In this document: piece after piece, positions 1 through 12,331 of the stretch
Layout: each line of letters opens with the position of its first letter
Numbering within the stretch: position 1 is the first letter of the stretch
DNA from: Phocaeicola plebeius
GTDB lineage: Bacteria > Bacteroidota > Bacteroidia > Bacteroidales > Bacteroidaceae
Reading direction: 5' to 3'
Assembly: GCA_022767125.1 (NCBI GenBank)
Contig: JALEPZ010000026.1
Span: 1-64,000 of the forward strand
DNA length: 64,000 nt
Translations under genes and position numbers: made by a program
The notes under the pieces: model-generated
The model's input: the letters and a program-made list of their open reading frames with translations, nothing else
Databases searched by the model: none
Told to the model about the DNA's origin: nothing

Positions 1-21
1 TTTGCTAACGCTGCGGCAGTG

Positions 22-149
22 TCAACCACAATCGTGACTAAGTCGCAAACGTATCAACCAAATATAAAAGTAATGTTTAACCAGGTCAACCAACATTAAA
101 AGTAAGGCTTGAAGTAGTCAACCAAAAGCGTTAAACTACAATAATCTGT
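22..149. repeat. Degenerate 32-bp periodic repeat, four units
   Basis: The heptamer TCAACCA starts at 22, 54, 86 and 118, an exact 32-bp period. Units two and three also share a TAAAAGTAA core, while the first and last are more diverged. A 15-bp direct repeat (TGGTACTGGAGTATC) follows at 186-200 and 208-222. No ORF covers the block. It may be the edge of a longer array cut by the window start. Confidence 0.6.
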
Positions 150-294
150 TCAGCCATTCAGTCTCTTTTTTTAGTTTCATTTATTTGGTACTGGAGTATC
201 AATCGACTGGTACTGGAGTATCTCATGGCTGGGACTGCCTATGAAAGTTGACTTACTTTTTGCTCATTCGCAACTTCAGTAGGGTACATACAGC

Positions 295-333
295 AAAGGC
301 ACAAGGAAAGGGGATTCCCTTCCTTGTGCCTTT
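295..333 (-). terminator. Hairpin terminator downstream of clpB
   Basis: Arms of 14 bp (AAAGGCACAAGGAA at 295-308 and its exact complement at 320-333) form a stem about 35 bp past the clpB stop codon. The T-run on the minus strand is short, so this is a strong hairpin but only a moderate intrinsic terminator. Confidence 0.6.
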
Positions 334-367
334 GTAGCCATAGGGGCCGACTGGCGGCCGGGCAGTG

Positions 368-2956
368 TCAGTTCCGGAAACGCAAGCCGTCGCTGCTGCG
401 CTCCACGATGATGGGGCGGGAGCGGTCCACGCGCTGTGCCAGCAACTGCTTCGACAGGTCGTTGAGCAGGTAGCGCTGGATGGCACGCTTCACCGGACGG
501 GCACCGAACTCGGGGTCGAAACCGGCGGAAGCGATGAAGCGGATGGCTTCGTCACTCATGTTCAGCGTGACACCGTTTTCTGCCAGCATCTTCCGGATGC
601 TGTTGACCTGCAGACGGACAATCTGTTCAATCTGCTCTTCGTTGAGCGGCTGGAACATGATGATTTCGTCGATACGGTTCAGGAACTCCGGACGGATGGT
701 CTTCTTCAGCAGGTTCATCACCTCGTTCTTCGTCTGCTCGACAATCTGGTCGTGGTTCTGCGCATTGATGTGCTCGAACTGGCTCTGGATGTACGAACTG
801 CCGAGGTTGGAAGTCATGATGATGATGGTGTTCTTGAAGTTCACCACCCGCCCCTTGTTGTCGGTCAGCCGTCCGTCGTCGAGCACCTGCAACAGGATGT
901 TGAATACATCCGGATGCGCTTTCTCGATTTCATCGAACAGGACTACCGAGTAGGGTTTCCGCCGCACGGCTTCCGTGAGCTGTCCGCCCTCGTCGTAGCC
1001 TACGTAGCCCGGAGGCGCTCCGATAAGCCGCGACACGGTATGCTTCTCCTGGTACTCGCTCATGTCGATACGGGTCATCAGCGATTCGTCGTCGAACAGG
1101 TATTCCGCCAGTGCCTTGGCCAGTTCGGTCTTTCCCACACCGGTCGTGCCGAGGAAGATGAACGAACCGATGGGTCGCTTGGGATCCTGCAGTCCGGCAC
1201 GGCTCCGGCGCACGGCATCGGCCACGGCCGTGATGGCTTCGTCCTGTCCCACTACCCGCTTGTGCAGTTCGTCCTCCAGGTGAATCAGCTTGTCGCGTTC
1301 GCTCTGCAGCATCTTGCTCACCGGTATACCCGTCCAGCGCGATACCACGTCGGCGATGTCTTCGGCCGTCACTTCTTCCTTGATCATGGCGCTGTCGCCC
1401 TGCTTGCGCTTCAGATCTTCCTGGATGCTCTTGATTTCAGCCTCCAGTGCCTGCAGCTTGCCGTAGCGGATCTCGGCCACCTTGCCATAGTCGCCTTCGC
1501 GTTCGGCCTTGTCGGCTTCGAACTTCAGCTGCTCGATGGCCTGCTTGTTGGTCTGTATCTTGTTCACCAGTTCCTTTTCGCTCTGCCACTTGGCCTTGTA
1601 CGAGGTTTCCTGTTCCCGCAGCTCGGCAATTTCCTTGTTGAGCTGGGCCAGCTTGGCTTCGTCTTTCTCGCGCTTGATGGCTTCGCGCTCAATCTCCAGC
1701 TGCTTCAGCCGGCGTTCGATTTCGTCCAGTTCCTCAGGCAGCGAGTCGCGTTCCATCCGCAGCTTGGCGGCCGCCTCGTCCATCAGGTCGATGGCCTTGT
1801 CGGGCAAGAACCGCTCGGTGATGTACCGGTTGCTCAGTTCCACGGCGGCAATGATGGCCTCGTCCTTGATACGCACCTGATGGTGGTTCTCGTAGCGTTC
1901 CTTCAGTCCGCGCAGGATGGAGATGGAGCTGGCGGTGTCCGGCTCGTTCACCATGACGGTCTGGAACCGTCGCTCCAGCGCCTTGTCCTTCTCGAAATAC
2001 TTCTGGTACTCGTCGAGGGTCGTGGCACCGATGCTGCGCAGTTCGCCACGTGCCAGTGCCGGTTTCAGAATGTTGGCGGCATCCATGGCTCCTTCTCCCT
2101 TTCCGGCCCCTACCAGGGTATGGATTTCATCGATGAAGAGGATGATGTTGCCGTCCGACTTCGTCACTTCGTTGATGACCGATTTCAGCCGTTCCTCGAA
2201 TTCGCCTTTGTATTTGGCTCCGGCTACCAGGGCACCCATGTCGAGCGAGTAGAGCTGCTTGTTCTTCAGGTTCTCGGGCACGTCGCCGCGCAGGATACGC
2301 TGGGCCAGTCCTTCTACGATGGCGGTCTTACCGGTACCCGGCTCACCGATCAGTACCGGGTTGTTCTTGGTCCGCCGGCTCAGGATCTGCAGTACCCGAC
2401 GGATTTCCTCGTCACGGCCGATGACCGGATCGAGCTTGCCGTTGCGGGCCGCCTCGATGAGGTTGATAGCGTATTTGTTCAGTGACTGGTAGGTGTCTTC
2501 GCTGGACTGGGAAGTGACGTTCTGTCCTTTCCGCAGTTCGTTGATGGCTGCTCTCAGTTCCTTGTCGTTCATGCCGGCGTCCTTCAGGATGGAGGCCACG
2601 GTGCTTTTGACGTTGAGCAGTGCCAGCAACAGGGCTTCCAGTGAAACGTATTCATCTTTCAGCTCCTTCGAGTAGTCGGTGGCTTTCTGCAGCACTTCGT
2701 TGGCTTCGCGGCTCAGGTAAGGTTCGCCGCCCTGCACTTTCGGCAGCGATGCGATTTGCCGGTCGAGCACGGATTCAATCTGTTGTCCGTTGATGCCCAG
2801 CTTCTGGAAGAGAAAATTGGTGACGTTTTCTCCTACTTTCAGCACCCCTGCCAGCAGGTGTTCGGGCTCGATGGCTTGCTGGCCGCGGCTCTGTACGAGG
2901 TTCACCGCTTGCTGCACCGCCTCTTGCGATTTGATGGTAAAGTTGTTGAAGTTCAT
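368..2956 (-). CDS. clpB: ATP-dependent disaggregase chaperone ClpB
   Basis: ClpB is a cytoplasmic hexameric AAA+ chaperone that pulls polypeptides out of aggregates together with DnaK. The 862-residue product matches the usual family length of about 857. In order it shows the Clp-N double repeat (about 1-145), a first AAA module with Walker [10 protein letters not shown] near residue 205, a long charged coiled-coil middle domain (about 400-520) that separates ClpB from ClpA/ClpC, and a second AAA module with GTTGVGKTE near residue 600. The start has a GAAAGGAG-like ribosome site just upstream. It is transcribed divergently from the ABC-F gene across about 590 bp. I found no clean TAnnTTTG box upstream, so heat-shock-type control is possible but not shown. 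Confidence 0.97.
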   Translation of the reverse strand: MNFNNFTIKSQEAVQQAVNLVQSRGQQAIEPEHLLAGVLKVGENVTNFLFQKLGINGQQIESVLDRQIASLPKVQGGEPYLSREANEVLQKATDYSKELKDEYVSLEALLLALLNVKSTVASILKDAGMNDKELRAAINELRKGQNVTSQSSEDTYQSLNKYAINLIEAARNGKLDPVIGRDEEIRRVLQILSRRTKNNPVLIGEPGTGKTAIVEGLAQRILRGDVPENLKNKQLYSLDMGALVAGAKYKGEFEERLKSVINEVTKSDGNIILFIDEIHTLVGAGKGEGAMDAANILKPALARGELRSIGATTLDEYQKYFEKDKALERRFQTVMVNEPDTASSISILRGLKERYENHHQVRIKDEAIIAAVELSNRYITERFLPDKAIDLMDEAAAKLRMERDSLPEELDEIERRLKQLEIEREAIKREKDEAKLAQLNKEIAELREQETSYKAKWQSEKELVNKIQTNKQAIEQLKFEADKAEREGDYGKVAEIRYGKLQALEAEIKSIQEDLKRKQGDSAMIKEEVTAEDIADVVSRWTGIPVSKMLQSERDKLIHLEDELHKRVVGQDEAITAVADAVRRSRAGLQDPKRPIGSFIFLGTTGVGKTELAKALAEYLFDDESLMTRIDMSEYQEKHTVSRLIGAPPGYVGYDEGGQLTEAVRRKPYSVVLFDEIEKAHPDVFNILLQVLDDGRLTDNKGRVVNFKNTIIIMTSNLGSSYIQSQFEHINAQNHDQIVEQTKNEVMNLLKKTIRPEFLNRIDEIIMFQPLNEEQIEQIVRLQVNSIRKMLAENGVTLNMSDEAIRFIASAGFDPEFGARPVKRAIQRYLLNDLSKQLLAQRVDRSRPIIVERSSDGLRFRN

Positions 2957-3163
2957 ATCTTTTTCTCCTTTCTATCTGTTGTTAGTCTTTGGTTGTGAAT
3001 CGCTGAGAATAGTTCAAAAGTCTTGCCAAACGCTGGAAAGGCTTCCAGATATGACTTTTTGGCATAACGCGCTGTAAATCAACTGCAATTTTGTCTGTTT
3101 GTGGTACAGGATGGCAGTGAAGGGAGGGACGTCGATCCGTGCTATATATAAAGGTATATTGCG

Positions 3164-3278
3164 ATGCCTGTTCTTGTCCCTCAAGAAGGCTTATTCTTGT
3201 CTCTTAAGAATGCCTGTTCTTGTCCCTTAAGGATGCCTGTCGAAGCCACCCAAGGATGCCTGTCGAAGGAGTGTAAGG
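3164..3278. repeat. 23-bp tandem repeat, five units
   Basis: Five contiguous 23-bp units begin at 3164, 3187, 3210, 3233 and 3256. The consensus is close to ATGCCTGTTCTTGTCCC plus TTAAGG; the last two units keep ATGCCTGTCGAAG and AAGG but differ in the middle. The block lies in the divergent clpB/ABC-F intergenic region (2957-3545), which otherwise holds no gene I can support. Confidence 0.75.
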
Positions 3279-3512
3279 ACTTCGGTCGTTAGGAGGTAAC
3301 ACAGCCTGTCGTTAGACACTGACAACAGCAGTTCTTGATTTAACAGAAAGAAAGATATTGACTTTCTGTAGATGTGAATGGTGCTTTCCCTTTCGCTCGG
3401 AAGAGAAAACCGCTGGAGACCTGTCTTTTTGTCAAAACGGGCGAGTTTGTCCCTGATAGGCTCCTTGAAAAAAAAGAACGGCAGGGATGGGGAGATTGTG
3501 CCTGAAAACTTG

Positions 3513-3520
3513 TAACTTTG
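3513..3520 (+). promoter_or_regulatory. -7 promoter box for the ABC-F gene
   Basis: TAACTTTG matches the Bacteroidetes sigma-ABfr -7 consensus TAnnTTTG exactly and lies 25 bp before the ATG at 3546. Confidence 0.6.
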
Positions 3521-3545
3521 CACGGATTTTACCATTGTAATAACT

Positions 3546-5486
<1,941 letters not shown>

Positions 5487-5524
5487 CTTCCTGCGAGGTG
5501 AAAACTTTTTTAATATCAAGATAC

Positions 5525-7564
5525 ATGAGAAAGATGAATTATGTAGCTACTGCCGCTGTGCTGATGGCGGCAATGGCAGGTGGATGCGCCGGACAAAAAG
5601 GCGCACAGGCCGTGTCGGGCATTGACCGGGCCAACATGGATACCACGGTGGCACCCGGCAAGGACTTTGCCCGTTACGCAACGGGAGGATGGAACGATGC
5701 CCATCCGCTGACAGATGAGTATTCGCGTTACGGGTCGTTCGAAGTGTTGGCCGAGAATAACCAGGAAAAACTGAAGGAACTGATTGAAGGACTGGCGGCA
5801 CAGCAGCACGAAGCCGGTACGGCAGCCCAGAAAATCGGTGACTTGTATAACCTGGCCATGGACAGTGTGACCCTGAACGAGCAGGGCATGGCACCGGTAA
5901 AGGCGCAGTTTGACAAGATTGCTGCCCTCGGCGACCCGTCCCAACTGCTGCCGATGGTGGCCGAACTGGCTAAACAGGGGGTCGGTACGTACTTCTCGTC
6001 GTATGTGTATGCCGACCCCAAGAACAGCGAACTGAACATTTTCCAGCTGGCGCAGGGAGGCATTAACCTGGGAGAAAAAGAATACTATCTGGCCACCGAC
6101 AGCGTGACCGAGAACATCCGCCAGCAGTACAAGGAGTATATTGTCCGCTTGTTCCGGCTGGCCGGTTGCGAGGAAGAGGCTGCCCGTCAGAAAGCGGCCG
6201 ATGTGCTTGAAATCGAAACGCGCATTGCGGAGAAGTCGTTCAGTGCCGTACAGCGCAGAGACCCCGAAGCCAACTACCACAAGATGACCTATGCGGACTT
6301 CCAGCAGCAGTTTGCTGGGGTTGATTGGCCCGGCTATCTCCGTGCCTTCGGTATCGATGGCCTGGACGAACTGAATGTGGAGCAGGTAGAGCCGATTCAG
6401 GAAGTGGTGAAACTGGCCAACACCTTGCCAATGTCCAAACACATCGCTTACTTGCAGTATAACCTGCTGGATGCAGCGGCTCCTTACCTGAGCGACGATT
6501 TCGTGGCCACCCGTTTCGACTTCTACGGAAAGGTGCTGAGCGGTCGTCAGGTGAACCGTCCGCGCTGGAAACGGGCTGTCGGTTCGGTTGACGGCCTGTT
6601 GGGCGAACTGGTAGGCCAGATGTACGTGGAAAAATATTTCCCTGCTGCCGCCAAAGAGCGGATGCTGCAGCTGGTGAAAAACCTTCAGGTATCACTGGGA
6701 CAGCGCATCGATGCACAGGAATGGATGTGCGACAGTACCAAGGCCAAGGCGCACGAGAAGTTGGCAGCCTTTACGGTGAAGATCGGATATCCCGACAAGT
6801 GGAAGGATTATTCCGACCTTGATGTGCAGAAGGATTCCTATTGGGCCAATGTCTGCCGGGCCGCAGCGTGGGGCGTGAAGGATATGTACAGCCGGGTGGG
6901 CAAGCCGGTAGATAAGAGCGAATGGCTGATGACACCGCAGACGGTGAATGCCTATTACAATCCTTCCACCAACGAAATCTGTTTTCCGGCTGCCATCCTG
7001 CAGTATCCGTTCTTCGACATGAATGCCGACGATGCCTGCAACTACGGGGCCATCGGTGTGGTGATCGGCCACGAAATGACGCACGGATTCGACGACCAGG
7101 GCCGTCAGTTCGACAAGAACGGTAACTTGAAGGACTGGTGGACAGCAGAGGATGCCGCCCGTTTCAAGGAACGTACGCAGGTGATGGTGGACTTCTTCAA
7201 CAAGATTGAGGTGTTGCCGGGCCTGTTTGCCAACGGTGAACTGACATTGGGCGAAAACATTGCCGACCATGGCGGCTTGAAGATTGCCTTCCTGGCGTTC
7301 CGGAATGCCACGAAAGATGCACCGCTGGGCGTAGAGAACGGTTTCACGCCCGAACAGCGTTTCTTCCTGTCGTATGCCCTGCTGTGGGCGGGCAACATCC
7401 GTGACGAGCAGATTCGTGTCTATACCAAGTCTGATCCGCACTCACTGGCCCGCTGGCGCGTGAACGGTGCGTTGCCGCACATCCCGGCCTGGTACGATGC
7501 CTTCGGCATTACGGAAGGCGATGCCATGTATGTGGCACCGGAAGCACGGGTCAATGTTTGGTGA
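5525..7564 (+). CDS. M13 family zinc metallopeptidase lipoprotein
   Basis: This is a neprilysin/PepO-type endopeptidase that cleaves oligopeptides outside the cytoplasm. The start at 5525 is preferred over the longer ORF because it places a lipoprotein signal at the N terminus, with lipobox MAGGC near residue 20. The zinc motif GHEMTHGFDDQG carries HExxH, and GENIADHGGL supplies the third zinc ligand and the ExxxD motif. The C terminus (LPHIPAWYDAFGI) is the usual M13 ending. About 680 residues is normal for the family. It lies 38 bp after the ABC-F gene and may be co-transcribed; a strong hairpin follows. The product is probably anchored to a membrane facing the periplasm or the cell surface. 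Confidence 0.93.
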   Translation: MRKMNYVATAAVLMAAMAGGCAGQKGAQAVSGIDRANMDTTVAPGKDFARYATGGWNDAHPLTDEYSRYGSFEVLAENNQEKLKELIEGLAAQQHEAGTAAQKIGDLYNLAMDSVTLNEQGMAPVKAQFDKIAALGDPSQLLPMVAELAKQGVGTYFSSYVYADPKNSELNIFQLAQGGINLGEKEYYLATDSVTENIRQQYKEYIVRLFRLAGCEEEAARQKAADVLEIETRIAEKSFSAVQRRDPEANYHKMTYADFQQQFAGVDWPGYLRAFGIDGLDELNVEQVEPIQEVVKLANTLPMSKHIAYLQYNLLDAAAPYLSDDFVATRFDFYGKVLSGRQVNRPRWKRAVGSVDGLLGELVGQMYVEKYFPAAAKERMLQLVKNLQVSLGQRIDAQEWMCDSTKAKAHEKLAAFTVKIGYPDKWKDYSDLDVQKDSYWANVCRAAAWGVKDMYSRVGKPVDKSEWLMTPQTVNAYYNPSTNEICFPAAILQYPFFDMNADDACNYGAIGVVIGHEMTHGFDDQGRQFDKNGNLKDWWTAEDAARFKERTQVMVDFFNKIEVLPGLFANGELTLGENIADHGGLKIAFLAFRNATKDAPLGVENGFTPEQRFFLSYALLWAGNIRDEQIRVYTKSDPHSLARWRVNGALPHIPAWYDAFGITEGDAMYVAPEARVNVW

Positions 7565-7581
7565 TATTGCTGAACACTGAA

Positions 7582-7640
7582 CAGAAAGAAAGGAAGACAC
7601 AAAGGAAGAAAATATTTCTTTGTGTCTTCCTTTCTTTCTG
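7582..7640. terminator. Bidirectional hairpin between M13 peptidase and tdh
   Basis: Perfect 23-bp arms (7582-7604 and 7618-7640) enclose a 13-bp AT-rich loop. The hairpin sits between two convergent genes, so it can serve as terminator for both. Confidence 0.8.
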
Positions 7641-7709
7641 TTCCAGCCCTTATTCCTTTCGCTGGCTATTCAAGGAAGAACATCCGGTTGGACTTTCGCA
7701 ACCTGATGC

Positions 7710-8738
7710 TTATTTTTCCCAGTCGAGGATGACCTTTCCGCACAGTCCGGACTCCATGACATCGAAGCCCTTCTGGAACTCTTCGATGGGGAAGTGGTGC
7801 GTGATGACCGGTGTCAGGTCGAGACCCGACAACAGCATCTGCTCCATCTTGTACCAGGTCTCCCACATCTGACGGCCATAGATACCCTTGATGGTCAGCG
7901 CCTTGAAGATGATCTCACTCCAGTCTACGGTGGTGCTGGGCGGCAGGATGCCCAGTTGGGCGATCTTCGATCCGTTGTACATGTGGGCCACCATGTCGCG
8001 GAAGGCGACCGGCGAACCCGACATTTCCAGACCTACATCGAAGCCGCGGATACCCATTTCCTTCATCACACCTTCCACCGTTTCCCCCTTGGCGGCGTTC
8101 ACCGTGCGAGTGGCCCCCATGCGGCGGGCGATGTCCAGCCGGTAGTCGTTGAGGTCGGTCACAATGACGCGCTTGGCACCGGCGAAGCGGGCAATGGCGG
8201 TGGCCATCGTACCGATCAGTCCGGCCCCGGTAATCAGTACGTCTTCACCCAGCAAGGGGAAGGAGAGGGCCGTATGGGTGGCATTGCCGAAGGGGTCCAT
8301 GATGGCCGCCATATCGTCGGAGATACGGTTGTCCAGTTTCACCACGTTCGATTCGGGGATACACAGGTATTCGGCAAACGCACCGTCGCGGTTTACGCCC
8401 ACACCGATGCTGCTCTCGCAGATGTGCTGCTTGCCCCGCCGGCAGTTACGGCACTGGCCGCAGGCAATGTGCCCTTCACCCGTCACGCGGTCGCCCACTT
8501 TCACTTTCTGTACACCCGCACCCACTTCGGCGACGATGCCTACGTATTCGTGACCGATGGTCATCGGGGTCTTGATGGTCTTCTGGCTCCATTCGTCCCA
8601 TTTGTAGATGTGTAGGTCGGTACCGCAGATGGCGGTTTTCTTAATCTTGATGAGGACATCGTTCACGCCCACTTCGGGAACGGGAACATCGTCCATCCAT
8701 ATGCCTTTTTTCGGCTCTTTCTTTACTAATGCTTTCAT
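7710..8738 (-). CDS. tdh: L-threonine 3-dehydrogenase
   Basis: Tdh oxidises L-threonine to 2-amino-3-ketobutyrate with NAD. The 342-residue product is a zinc medium-chain dehydrogenase: catalytic-zinc region [13 protein letters not shown] followed by GHE, structural-zinc cysteines [15 protein letters not shown], and nucleotide-binding GAGLIG. The ORF track extends the frame to 9056, into kbl, but the conserved N terminus MKALVKKEP begins at 8738, 28 bp after the kbl stop, so that start is used. With kbl upstream in the same orientation it completes the threonine-to-glycine route. Confidence 0.95.
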   Translation of the reverse strand: MKALVKKEPKKGIWMDDVPVPEVGVNDVLIKIKKTAICGTDLHIYKWDEWSQKTIKTPMTIGHEYVGIVAEVGAGVQKVKVGDRVTGEGHIACGQCRNCRRGKQHICESSIGVGVNRDGAFAEYLCIPESNVVKLDNRISDDMAAIMDPFGNATHTALSFPLLGEDVLITGAGLIGTMATAIARFAGAKRVIVTDLNDYRLDIARRMGATRTVNAAKGETVEGVMKEMGIRGFDVGLEMSGSPVAFRDMVAHMYNGSKIAQLGILPPSTTVDWSEIIFKALTIKGIYGRQMWETWYKMEQMLLSGLDLTPVITHHFPIEEFQKGFDVMESGLCGKVILDWEK

Positions 8739-8766
8739 AGTCGGGAAAATTTGATTGGCTGAAAAA

Positions 8767-9954
8767 TTAGTTGATAACACCCAGTTCCTTGCCGATCTTG
8801 GTAAAGGCAGCGATACACTTGTCGAGGTGTTCGCGCTCGTGGCCGGCAGAAATCTGTACTCGGATACGGGCTTCACCCTTCGGAACGACCGGATAGAAGA
8901 AGCCGGTGACGTAGATGCCTTCTTCCTGCAGGCGGGCAGCCATCTGCTGGGAGAGCTTGGCATCGTAGAGCATGACGGCACAGATGGCCGACTGGGTCGG
9001 CTTGATGTCGAAACCGGCAGCCAGCATCTTTTCGCGGAAATAGTCGGTGTTGGCATGCAGCTTGTCCTGCAGTTCGTTGGTCTCGTCCATCATCTGGAAC
9101 ATCTTGATGCCGGCAGCCACGACCATCGGGGGCAAGGAGTTCGAGAAGAGGTACGGGCGCGAACGCTGGCGCAGCATATCGATGATTTCCTTCTTGCCGG
9201 TGGTGAAACCGCCTACGGCACCGCCGAAGGCCTTGCCCAGCGTACCGGTGATGATTTCAATCTTGCCGCGCAGGTTGTGCAGTTCGGTCACCCCTCGTCC
9301 GGTACGTCCTACCACACCTGCTGAGTGCGATTCGTCCACCATGACCATGGCATTGTATTGGTTGGCCAGTTCGTAGATCTTGTCCAGCGGGCAGACATTG
9401 CCGTCCATCGAGAAGACACCGTCGGTGACGATGATGCGGAACCGGCAGCCGGCAGCTGCCTTCAGCTTTTCTTCCAGGTCGGCCAAGTCGGCATTGGCAT
9501 AGCGGAAACGCTGTGCCTTGCAGAGGCGCACGCCGTCGATGATGGAAGCATGGTTCAGGGCATCCGAGATGATGGCATCTTCCGGACCCAGCAACGGTTC
9601 GAATACGCCGCCGTTGGCATCGAAGCAGGCAGCGTAGAGGATGGTATCTTCCGTGCCGAAGAAATTGGCAATGGCCTTTTCCAGGTCCTTGTGGCGGTCT
9701 TGTGTGCCGCAGATGAAGCGTACGGATGACATGCCGTAGCCCCGTTCGTCCATGGCCTGCTTGGCCGCTTCAATCAGTGCCGGGTGGTTGGCCAGGCCCA
9801 GGTAGTTGTTGGCGCAGAAATTCAAGACGGTTTTTCCGGCTACAGTGATTTCAGCACGCTGGGGCGAGCAGATGAGGCGTTCGTTCTTGTACAGGCCGGC
9901 TTCCTGGATGGAAGCCAGTTCAGCAGAGAGATGTTTCTGAAAATCGGTATACAT
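8767..9954 (-). CDS. kbl: Glycine C-acetyltransferase (2-amino-3-ketobutyrate CoA ligase)
   Basis: Kbl is a PLP enzyme that splits 2-amino-3-ketobutyrate with CoA into glycine and acetyl-CoA. The 395-residue protein shows the alpha-oxoamine synthase features: [13 protein letters not shown] near the N terminus, [10 protein letters not shown], and the PLP-lysine segment [10 protein letters not shown]. It is first in a two-gene operon with tdh and has a -7 box (TACCTTTG) about 70 bp upstream. Related enzymes (serine palmitoyltransferase, BioF) share the fold, but adjacency to tdh makes Kbl the clear choice. Confidence 0.95.
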   Translation of the reverse strand: MYTDFQKHLSAELASIQEAGLYKNERLICSPQRAEITVAGKTVLNFCANNYLGLANHPALIEAAKQAMDERGYGMSSVRFICGTQDRHKDLEKAIANFFGTEDTILYAACFDANGGVFEPLLGPEDAIISDALNHASIIDGVRLCKAQRFRYANADLADLEEKLKAAAGCRFRIIVTDGVFSMDGNVCPLDKIYELANQYNAMVMVDESHSAGVVGRTGRGVTELHNLRGKIEIITGTLGKAFGGAVGGFTTGKKEIIDMLRQRSRPYLFSNSLPPMVVAAGIKMFQMMDETNELQDKLHANTDYFREKMLAAGFDIKPTQSAICAVMLYDAKLSQQMAARLQEEGIYVTGFFYPVVPKGEARIRVQISAGHEREHLDKCIAAFTKIGKELGVIN

Positions 9955-10022
9955 GATTGTATCGTTTAGGTTAATAATTAAGGTAGGTAAGTGGGCCAGT
10001 CAGGGCAGTGGCTTACCTTCTG

Positions 10023-10030
10023 CAAAGGTA
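10023..10030 (-). promoter_or_regulatory. -7 promoter box for kbl-tdh
   Basis: The minus strand reads TACCTTTG, an exact TAnnTTTG match. A TTG lies 17 bp further upstream (10048-10050). It is divergent from the radical SAM promoter. Confidence 0.6.
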
Positions 10031-10124
10031 CTAAATTTTGGCGGTAACAACGATATGTAGGAGAAAAAATATCCTAAATCATGAAAACTCTTCTGACAAT
10101 GGGTTGTATGTGGCGCTTTTTCTG

Positions 10125-10132
10125 TATTTTTG
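10125..10132 (+). promoter_or_regulatory. -7 promoter box for the radical SAM operon
   Basis: TATTTTTG matches TAnnTTTG, with TTG at 10104-10106 giving an 18-bp spacer. The ATG follows at 10157. Confidence 0.65.
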
Positions 10133-10156
10133 CACTCGCAAATCAAAAAATGACGT

Positions 10157-11092
10157 ATGGAGCCGAAGGTACGCTATCAGGATTTTTCCGCTTTTCTGGC
10201 CGGACGGTTTCGCACCAAGGTGCAGAAAGTGTCTGTGAATGCGGGATTCACGTGCCCCAACCGCGACGGACGGGTGGGGGTGGGTGGCTGTACGTACTGC
10301 AACAACCAGACGTTCAATCCTGCTTATTGCCGGACGGAGAAGAGCGTGGCGCAGCAGGTGGAGGAGGGAAAGGCATTCTTTGCCCGCAAATACCCTGCGA
10401 TGAAGTACCTGGCTTATTTCCAGGCCTACACGAATACCTATGGAGCGACAGATGCCTTGCGTCAGCTCTACGAGGAGGCCTTGTCGGTCGACGGGGTGGT
10501 GGGACTGGTCATCGGCACACGCCCCGACTGTATGCCCGATGCGTTGCTGGATTATCTGGAGCAGTTGGGCCGCCGGACTTTCGTGCTTGTGGAATACGGC
10601 ATCGAGAGTACGTCGGACGCCACGCTGAAACGGATCAACCGGGGACACGACTTCGCCTGTACGCAGGAGGCGGTGCACCGGACGGCAGACTGTGGCCTGC
10701 TTGTGGGGGGACATGTCATTCTGGGATTGCCCGGCGAAGGACATGACGAACTGATGCGTCAGGCGGAGGAGATTTCGGCCTTGCCCTTGGATACCCTGAA
10801 GATGCACCAGCTGCAGCTGATTAGGGGAACCCGTATGGCCGAAGAGTATGCCCGTCATCCCGAGGACTTCCGCCTCTACACGGCGGACGAGTACATCGAC
10901 CTCGCCATCGACTACGTGGAGCATTTGCGTCCCGGCCTGGTGCTGGAGCGGTTTGTCTCGCAGTCGCCCAAAGAGTGGCTCATCGCCCCCGACTGGGGAC
11001 TGAAGAACCACGAGTTCACCGCCAAGGTGAGGCGCCGGATGGAGGAACGCGATGCCTGGCAGGGAAAGCAGTGGAAGGCAAGAAAGAACTAA
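10157..11092 (+). CDS. Radical SAM protein, YhcC/TIGR01212 family
   Basis: The protein has the unusually long cysteine motif of the YhcC group: CPNRDGRVGVGGCTYC, where the first Cys is separated from the CxYC pair by eleven residues. This should bind a 4Fe-4S cluster and S-adenosylmethionine. It is 311 residues with a typical radical SAM barrel (IGTRPDCMPD, EYGIES, GHVILGLPGEG). The substrate of this family is not established. It is the first gene of a likely four-gene operon with a flavodiiron protein, a Sua5-like protein and MscS. Confidence 0.88.
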   Translation: MEPKVRYQDFSAFLAGRFRTKVQKVSVNAGFTCPNRDGRVGVGGCTYCNNQTFNPAYCRTEKSVAQQVEEGKAFFARKYPAMKYLAYFQAYTNTYGATDALRQLYEEALSVDGVVGLVIGTRPDCMPDALLDYLEQLGRRTFVLVEYGIESTSDATLKRINRGHDFACTQEAVHRTADCGLLVGGHVILGLPGEGHDELMRQAEEISALPLDTLKMHQLQLIRGTRMAEEYARHPEDFRLYTADEYIDLAIDYVEHLRPGLVLERFVSQSPKEWLIAPDWGLKNHEFTAKVRRRMEERDAWQGKQWKARKN

Positions 11093-11119
11093 ATTTATAT
11101 ATATTCAGGAAACACAGTT

Positions 11120-12310
11120 ATGGAATTGAAAGGAAAAGTACATTACGTGGGTGTGAACGACCGCACCAAAGCATTGTTTGAAAACCTCTGGCCGTTACCT
11201 TACGGCGTGTCGTACAACTCGTATCTGATTGCCGACGACGACATGGTGGCACTGGTAGATACGGTCGATGTGGCATTCTTTGAACTCTATTTGAAGAAAA
11301 TCCGTAGCGTCATCGGTGACCGCAAGATAAATTATCTGATCATCAACCACATGGAGCCCGACCACTCCGGCTCCATCTCCCTCATCAAGCAGTATTACCC
11401 CGACATCGTGCTGGTGGGCAACAAGAAGACATTCGATATGGTCGAGGGATATTACGGTGTGACGGGCGACCGCTACGTGGTGGCCGACGGCGATTTTCTG
11501 AAGCTGGGACATCACAACCTGCGCTTTTATCTGGTGCCGATGGTCCACTGGCCCGAAACGATGGTGACCTTCGACGAGACGGAAGGCATCCTGTTCTCCG
11601 GCGACGCTTTCGGCTGCTTCGGTGCCCTGAACGGAGGGTGCATCGACCGTTGCATCAATACCGACATCTACTGGGACGAAATGCGCCGCTACTACTCGAA
11701 CATTGTGGGCAAGTTCGGCAATCCCGTCCAGAAGGCCCTGCAGAAATGCAGCGGGCTGGACATCAAGATGATCTGTCCGACGCACGGACCGGTATGGGAG
11801 GAATACATTCCGAAAGTGGTGGCCCTCTACGACCAGTTGAGCCGCTACCAGGGAGAAGACGGCGTGGTCATTGCCTACGGCACCATGTATGGCAACACGG
11901 AGGAACTGGCGGAAGCCATTGCCGAAGAATTGAGCCGTCAGGGGGTGAAGAACATCATCCTGCACAATGTGTCGCACACGCACCATTCGTACATTCTGGC
12001 CGACATCTTCAAGTACCGGGCCCTTATCGTGGGATGCACCACTTACAACATGCACCTCTATCCGGAGATGGAAGCCCTGCTCAGCAAGGTGGCTGCCCGC
12101 GAGATGAAGAACCGCCTCATCGGCTATTTCGGTTCGTTCACGTGGGCCAGCGCGGCGGTGAAGAAGCTGGCCGAGCAGGCTGAGAAACTGAAGTTCGAGG
12201 TGGTGGGCAACCCCATCGAGATGAAGCAGAGCATGAAGGCGGACAACTATGCACAGGCGAAGGAACTGGCGAAGGCCATGGCGGAACGCCTGAACGCCGG
12301 GAAGGCTTAA
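11120..12310 (+). CDS. Flavodiiron protein (A-type flavoprotein)
   Basis: Flavodiiron proteins reduce O2 or NO to protect anaerobes. The N-terminal metallo-beta-lactamase-like half carries the diiron motif HxExDH (H77-M-E-P-D-H82) and further histidines in MVHWPETM and CPTHGP. The C-terminal half is a flavodoxin domain with the FMN loop YGTMYGNTEELA near residue 255. At 396 residues there is no extra rubredoxin or NADH-oxidase domain, so it is a class A enzyme needing separate electron donors. It starts 27 bp after the radical SAM gene. Cytoplasmic oxygen detoxification is the likely role. Confidence 0.93.
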   Translation: MELKGKVHYVGVNDRTKALFENLWPLPYGVSYNSYLIADDDMVALVDTVDVAFFELYLKKIRSVIGDRKINYLIINHMEPDHSGSISLIKQYYPDIVLVGNKKTFDMVEGYYGVTGDRYVVADGDFLKLGHHNLRFYLVPMVHWPETMVTFDETEGILFSGDAFGCFGALNGGCIDRCINTDIYWDEMRRYYSNIVGKFGNPVQKALQKCSGLDIKMICPTHGPVWEEYIPKVVALYDQLSRYQGEDGVVIAYGTMYGNTEELAEAIAEELSRQGVKNIILHNVSHTHHSYILADIFKYRALIVGCTTYNMHLYPEMEALLSKVAAREMKNRLIGYFGSFTWASAAVKKLAEQAEKLKFEVVGNPIEMKQSMKADNYAQAKELAKAMAERLNAGKA

Positions 12311-12331
12311 GAAAGGCAGGAGCAGCGCGGT

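Noticed and set aside
365-2485. 706-codon plus-strand ORF
   Set aside because: It is the antisense shadow of clpB; the minus-strand frame carries all ClpB motifs.
8739-9056. Extended N terminus of tdh
   Set aside because: The extension lies within kbl in another frame; the conserved Tdh N terminus starts at 8738.
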